In this document: piece by piece, positions 60,866 to 64,000 of the stretch
Numbering within the stretch: position 1 is the stretch's first letter
Layout of the letters: each line of letters opens with the position of its first letter
NCBI GenBank assembly: GCA_963702305.1
Contig: CAVPBX010000008.1
Span: 259,926-323,925, forward strand
Direction of reading: 5' to 3'
DNA: 64,000 nt
Origin: PALSA-693 sp963702305
Lineage (GTDB): Bacteria > Actinomycetota > Acidimicrobiia > Acidimicrobiales > Palsa-688
Translations under genes and position numbers: made by a program
Notes under the pieces: generated by a model
What the model saw: only the letters and a program-made list of their open reading frames with translations
Databases searched by the model: none
What the model was told of the DNA's origin: nothing

Positions 60866-62050
60866 GTGACTACGTGCACGTGGAATTTCCGTCGGCACGC
60901 GGGTCGGGTCCTGGCCGTGGCTGCTTCTGTCGCGCTGACCTCCGCTCTCGTCGTCCCCCGCGCTTCTGCCGATCAGATTTCTGATCTCAGGGCTCAGGCG
61001 AGCGCCCTCGCGTCGCGAATCCAGACCCTCGGCCGCCAGGAATCCGCCCTCAGCGAGCAGTACGACGCCGACCGGCTGGCCGTGCAGGCCCTGCAGACAA
61101 AGGTCGGCCAAGCCCAAAACCAACTGGCGGCTGCAGACTCTCACGCAACCAAGGCCCGTACCGCGCTGCAGGCCGACGCCATCAACGCCTACGTACACGG
61201 CGGCAACAACCCGCTGACCTCCGGCGGCAATGCCGTCACCGACGCCACCAACAGCCTGCTGCGAGCCGAGTACGTCAACAGCCTGGCCACCAACCAGAGC
61301 GACGCCATCGATCAGTACCGGTTGGCCGCGGTGCAAGACCAGACGGCCAAGGCCAACCTGCAGCAGCAGACCTCGGCAGCCCAGGCCGAGGTCCAACAAG
61401 TAGGCCGGGACCGACAGGCCACCCAGGACGCCGCCAGCCAGCTGCAAGCCGCACTCAACCAGGACACTGGCCAGATCGCGGTGCTGGTGGCCCAGCAGCA
61501 AGCAGCCGAGGCGAGGGCCGCGGCCGCCGCGGCCCAGGCCAAGTTGCAGGCCGAGCAACTCGCCCAGCAGCAGGCGCAGGCGCAGGCCGCGGCAGCAGCA
61601 GCCGCCGCCCGCCAGGTGTCCGCACCGGCATCGAACGGCAACGGCACCGTCAACCTCCCCGCGCCGAGCGCGTCCTTGACCTTGAGCCCGGCGCCGCCCG
61701 TCGGGAGCGGGGCGTCGGGTGCGGTGGCCGCAGCCGAAAGCCGGGTGGGGGCCCCGTACGTGTGGGGGGCCGCCGGGCCGGACGCCTTCGACTGCTCGGG
61801 CCTGGTGATGTGGGCGTACGCCCAGGTCGGCATCTCGCTCCCCCACTTCAGCGGCGCCCAGTACGCCGACACCACCCACATCTCCATGGCGGACCTGCAG
61901 CCCGGCGACCTGGTCTTCCCGTCCGACCCGGGCCAGCACGTGGCCATGTACGTCGGCGGCGGCAACATCGTCGAAGCCCCCTACACCGGGGCGACCGTGC
62001 ACGTGGTGCCGATGGGCTCCTGGTTCGTGCTCGCCAGCCGGGTCGCGTAA
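60866..62050 (+). CDS. Secreted NlpC/P60 peptidoglycan endopeptidase with coiled coil
   Basis: 394 aa. Signal peptide (HAGRVLAVAASVALTSALVV, cleavage near ASA-D). Residues about 36-240 are a long coiled coil with Ala/Gln heptads (DLRAQASALASRIQTLGRQE), followed by a Pro/Ser linker. The NlpC/P60 domain is at the end: YVWGAAGPDAFDCSGLVMWA (catalytic Cys), PGQHVAMYVGGG (His). It resembles actinobacterial RipA-like cell-separation hydrolases. The coiled coil probably holds the enzyme inactive or binds a partner such as FtsEX (inference). Confidence 0.93.
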   Translation: MTTCTWNFRRHAGRVLAVAASVALTSALVVPRASADQISDLRAQASALASRIQTLGRQESALSEQYDADRLAVQALQTKVGQAQNQLAAADSHATKARTALQADAINAYVHGGNNPLTSGGNAVTDATNSLLRAEYVNSLATNQSDAIDQYRLAAVQDQTAKANLQQQTSAAQAEVQQVGRDRQATQDAASQLQAALNQDTGQIAVLVAQQQAAEARAAAAAAQAKLQAEQLAQQQAQAQAAAAAAAARQVSAPASNGNGTVNLPAPSASLTLSPAPPVGSGASGAVAAAESRVGAPYVWGAAGPDAFDCSGLVMWAYAQVGISLPHFSGAQYADTTHISMADLQPGDLVFPSDPGQHVAMYVGGGNIVEAPYTGATVHVVPMGSWFVLASRVA

Positions 62051-62117
62051 CCCCCAACCGTTCCGCGCCGGCCGGCACCGGCTTGTGTAGTCCCGGCCGG
62101 TCGCCCACCATGGTGCC

Positions 62118-62776
62118 ATGCGAGTAGAGCGGTGCTTCGCCTTCGTGGATCTGTGCGGATTCACCGCCTTCACCGAGCACTTCGGCGACGAGCGCACCGT
62201 GGTCGTGCTCGCCAGCTTCCGTACCCGGGTGCGCGAGATCGCGGCCCGCAGAGGCGTCCGGGTGACCAAATGGCTCGGCGACGGGGCCATGCTGAGCTCG
62301 GTGGATACTCCGGCCGTCGTCGCCATGGTGCTCGAATTGGGTTCGAGCTCCCCGAAGCTATTCCCCTCGAGATTCGGGCCGGCCTGGCCCGAGGCCCGGT
62401 CATCATGTTCGAGGGCGACGACTACATCGGCCGCGCTACCAACGTGGCGTCCCGGTTGTGCGACGCCGCCACGCCCGGGCAGGTGCTGGCCACCCGGGAG
62501 GTGGTCAGCCACTCGCCCCGCTGGGTTGCGGTGGCCGAGTCCTGCCCCTACACCGCCCAGGGCTTCGACCGGCCGCTCGAGGCCAGCGTGCTGGCGGTCG
62601 GTGCCGGGGACGACATGGTCACCGATCCGTGCTGCGGCCTGGTGCTGCCGGCGGTCACCGGCCTCGACACCAGATTCGGGCCGGACGGCAGCGTGCAACG
62701 GTTCTGCTCCACCGCCTGTGCTCTCTCCTGGGAAGAGGATCAGCGCAACCCGCCGGCGCTGGTACCGGCCAAATGA
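62118..62776 (+). CDS. Class III nucleotide cyclase with C-terminal YHS-like metal-binding domain, frameshifted
   Basis: RCFAFVDLCGFTAFTEHFGD (first metal Asp), RVTKWLGDGAMLSS (second Asp), then after a break near 62340 YIGRATNVASRLCDAATPGQ (Asn/Arg pair) form a soluble class III cyclase domain. The frame change looks like one missing base. The last 50 residues read TDPCCGLVLPAVTG and VQRFCSTACALSWEED, matching the order of YHS/TRASH-like domains (D-x-x-CG, FCS..C). So a cyclase seems fused to a metal- or redox-responsive domain. About 219 aa. Confidence 0.78.
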
Positions 62777-62792
62777 GGCCGGGAGCACCGAG

Positions 62793-63179
62793 ATGAGCAC
62801 CACCACCTGCCCCCATGGGTTCTCCCCTGAGGAGTGCCTCATCTGCCGCACCCTCGGGTCTCAACCTCAAGTACAGGTTGATACTGGAGGCCGGGCTCGG
62901 GGCCGTCGCGAGCGGGACCGTGGCCCCGGGGCACCGGCGTCCCGGTCCGTGGCGAAGCCCGACGCGGTCTACCCGCCGGAGCGCCGTCCACCCCGCTCGC
63001 TTGGCGGCCACCTGGCCCTGATCGTCGTCGGAGTGATCGCCATCGGCGCGGTGGCGTGGCTCGTCGCCGGGGTGGTCTTCGCCCTCCTGCACGTGCTCGA
63101 ACTGCTGGTCGTGGCCGCGGTGGCGGGCTGGGCCGGTTACCGCCTGGGCCACTTCCGCGGCCGGCGCCAGCACCCGTGA
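62793..63179 (+). CDS. Small membrane protein with N-terminal cysteine motif
   Basis: 128 aa. It starts CPHGFSPEECLICRTLG (CxxH...CxxC, possibly zinc-binding). A charged Arg/Pro linker follows, then two hydrophobic helices (LALIVVGVIAIGAVAWLVAG and LHVLELLVVAAVAGWAGYRL) and a basic end. The pattern recurs in actinobacterial genomes without a known function. It lies 16 nt after the cyclase and its stop overlaps the next start (GTGA), so the three genes may be co-expressed. Confidence 0.72.
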   Translation: MSTTTCPHGFSPEECLICRTLGSQPQVQVDTGGRARGRRERDRGPGAPASRSVAKPDAVYPPERRPPRSLGGHLALIVVGVIAIGAVAWLVAGVVFALLHVLELLVVAAVAGWAGYRLGHFRGRRQHP

Positions 63180-63940
63180 GCGAGGGGGCCGGCGAGGACG
63201 CCCTCGGCCTGCGCCCGCTCACCGCTCGGTCGGTGGTCCTGTCGGTCCTGCTGGGCACCCATCCGCCGCTCCTGCCGGTGCACTCCCTGGTGCGCACCGC
63301 CGAGTTGTTCGACATCTCCGAAGGGACCACGAGGGTCGCCCTGTCCCGCCTGACGGCCGAGGGCGACGTGGTGGCGGAGGGAGCCCGCTACCGGCTCAGC
63401 GACCGCCTGGCGGCCCGGCAGCGCCGCCAGGACGACGCCCGCCGCCCGGTCACCCGCCCGTGGCGAGGGACCTGGGAGTTGGCCGTCGCCAGCCCGGACA
63501 TCCGCAGCGCCGTCGAGCGGGGCCCGGTGGGCGCGGAGCTGACCCGGCTGGGCCTGGCCGAGATCCGCAGCGGCATCTGGGCCCGCCCGGCCAACTTGCG
63601 CCGCGCCTGGCCGCCCGGGCTGGATGGCCGGGTGTGGCGCTTCGAAGCCAAGTCCCCGGCCGGCGACCCCGACAGCCGCGCCCTGGCCGCCTCGCTGTGG
63701 GACCTGGACGGGTGGGCCGCTCGGGCCCGGGCCCTGCTCGAGGCGCTGGCGGGCGCGGCGGGACCGGCCCGCCGCTTCGTGGTGGCCGCCGGCATGGTCC
63801 GGCATCTGCAGACCGACCCGTTGCTGCCGCCGTCCCTGCTGCCGGCCCGGTGGCCGGGCGGCCGTCTGCGGGACGCCTACGCCGCCTACGAGCGGGAGCT
63901 GGGCGACCTCCTCCGCCACGAGCGGGCCCGCCACGGCTGA
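63176..63940 (+). CDS. PaaX-like transcriptional regulator
   Basis: 254 aa. N-terminal winged helix (TARSVVLSVLLGTHPPLLPV, EGTTRVALSRLTAEGDVVAE) and the PaaX middle part (RPWRGTWELAVASPDIRSAV, RLGLAEIRSGIWARPANL), with C-terminal helical region to ELGDLLRHERARHG. PaaX proteins repress phenylacetate degradation in response to phenylacetyl-CoA. No paa genes are present in the window, so the target here is unknown. GTG 63176 overlaps the preceding stop. Confidence 0.85.
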   Translation: MSEGAGEDALGLRPLTARSVVLSVLLGTHPPLLPVHSLVRTAELFDISEGTTRVALSRLTAEGDVVAEGARYRLSDRLAARQRRQDDARRPVTRPWRGTWELAVASPDIRSAVERGPVGAELTRLGLAEIRSGIWARPANLRRAWPPGLDGRVWRFEAKSPAGDPDSRALAASLWDLDGWAARARALLEALAGAAGPARRFVVAAGMVRHLQTDPLLPPSLLPARWPGGRLRDAYAAYERELGDLLRHERARHG

Positions 63941-63960
63941 GCTGATCCGGCCTTCCGGTG

Positions 63961-64000
63961 CTACAGGATCCGCGACAGGAACAGGCGGGTGCGCTCCTCC
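63961..64000 (-). CDS. C-terminus of an ABC transporter ATP-binding protein (partial)
   Basis: The minus strand reads EERTRLFLSRIL then TAG (63963-63961). This tail (ERTR.FL.R.L) is typical of GlnQ-like amino-acid ABC ATPases. The rest of the gene lies beyond the window. Too short for certainty. Confidence 0.5.
   Translation of the reverse strand, partial: EERTRLFLSRIL

Overview
The window is high-GC DNA from an actinobacterium. Genes are dense on both strands, GTG starts are common, neighbouring genes often overlap by 4 nt (GTGA or ATGA), and many genes have a -10 box TANNNT just 6-7 nt before the start codon, the leaderless layout typical of actinobacteria. A mycofactocin cluster, GAF-ANTAR and SpoIIE-type regulators, homodimeric AceE, SufCSU, an MhuD-like enzyme, WS/DGAT and mycobacterial-type adenylate cyclases all agree with this. 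Some features (beta-propeller-like repeats on a matrixin, DUF3039, the set of lipid enzymes) would fit an Acidimicrobiia-like lineage, but that is inference.

Layout. 0.1-4.5 kb: partner-switching signalling island (CheR-like/sigma-B/F fusion, MEDS/anti-sigma kinase, GAF-ANTAR, GAF-SpoIIE phosphatase). 4.6-7.7 kb: small hydrophobic protein and a sulfonate/nitrate/taurine-type ABC importer. 7.7-9.3 kb: acyl-CoA ligase. 9.3-10.5 kb: two exported proteins of unknown function. 10.6-17.0 kb, minus strand: Lpd, E2, a LipB-LipA fusion, an M24 peptidase and an SDR, i.e. the E2/E3 arms of a 2-oxoacid dehydrogenase with its lipoylation enzymes. 17.0-19.1 kb: TPP riboswitch, thiG, thiH. 19.1-21.6 kb: ECF sigma, NfeD, SPFH and an MhuD-like gene. 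21.7-26.2 kb: mycofactocin cluster (mftA, B, C, E, SDR, F; no mftD). 26.2-31.7 kb: WS/DGAT, NCS1 permease, purB, a 246-nt tract made only of G and C, aldo/keto reductase. 31.9-37.1 kb: MurJ, adenylate cyclase, ECF sigma and anti-sigma. 37.4-39.2 kb: an orphan 614-aa protein with a nucleotidyltransferase-like motif. 39.3-43.1 kb: hydantoinase/oxoprolinase A and B, RNase H. 43.2-47.4 kb: aceE, DNA glycosylase, thiS, thiE. 47.4-53 kb: hydrolase, a structured intergenic region carrying a copy-like match to the 16S rRNA tail, gamma-carbonic anhydrase, acyl-CoA dehydrogenase, MBL hydrolase, glycogen debranching enzyme. 53-55.6 kb: sufCSU. 55.6-64 kb: unknown protein, matrixin, FAD reductase, DUF3039, thiolase, NlpC/P60, a cyclase-YHS protein, small membrane protein, PaaX regulator and the tail of an ABC ATPase.

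How the genes work together. AceE, E2 and Lpd would give a complete pyruvate dehydrogenase, served by the lipoylation fusion and by thiamine genes at two sites. The mft genes make a peptide-derived redox cofactor. The first 4.5 kb is a self-contained sigma-control module. Acyl-CoA ligase, acyl-CoA dehydrogenase, thiolase and WS/DGAT point to active fatty-acid and neutral-lipid metabolism.

Quality warning. At least 18 single-base frame breaks interrupt otherwise well-conserved genes, including sufS and murJ. Most look like one extra base. I treat them as probable sequence errors and give full gene spans; the break positions are approximate.
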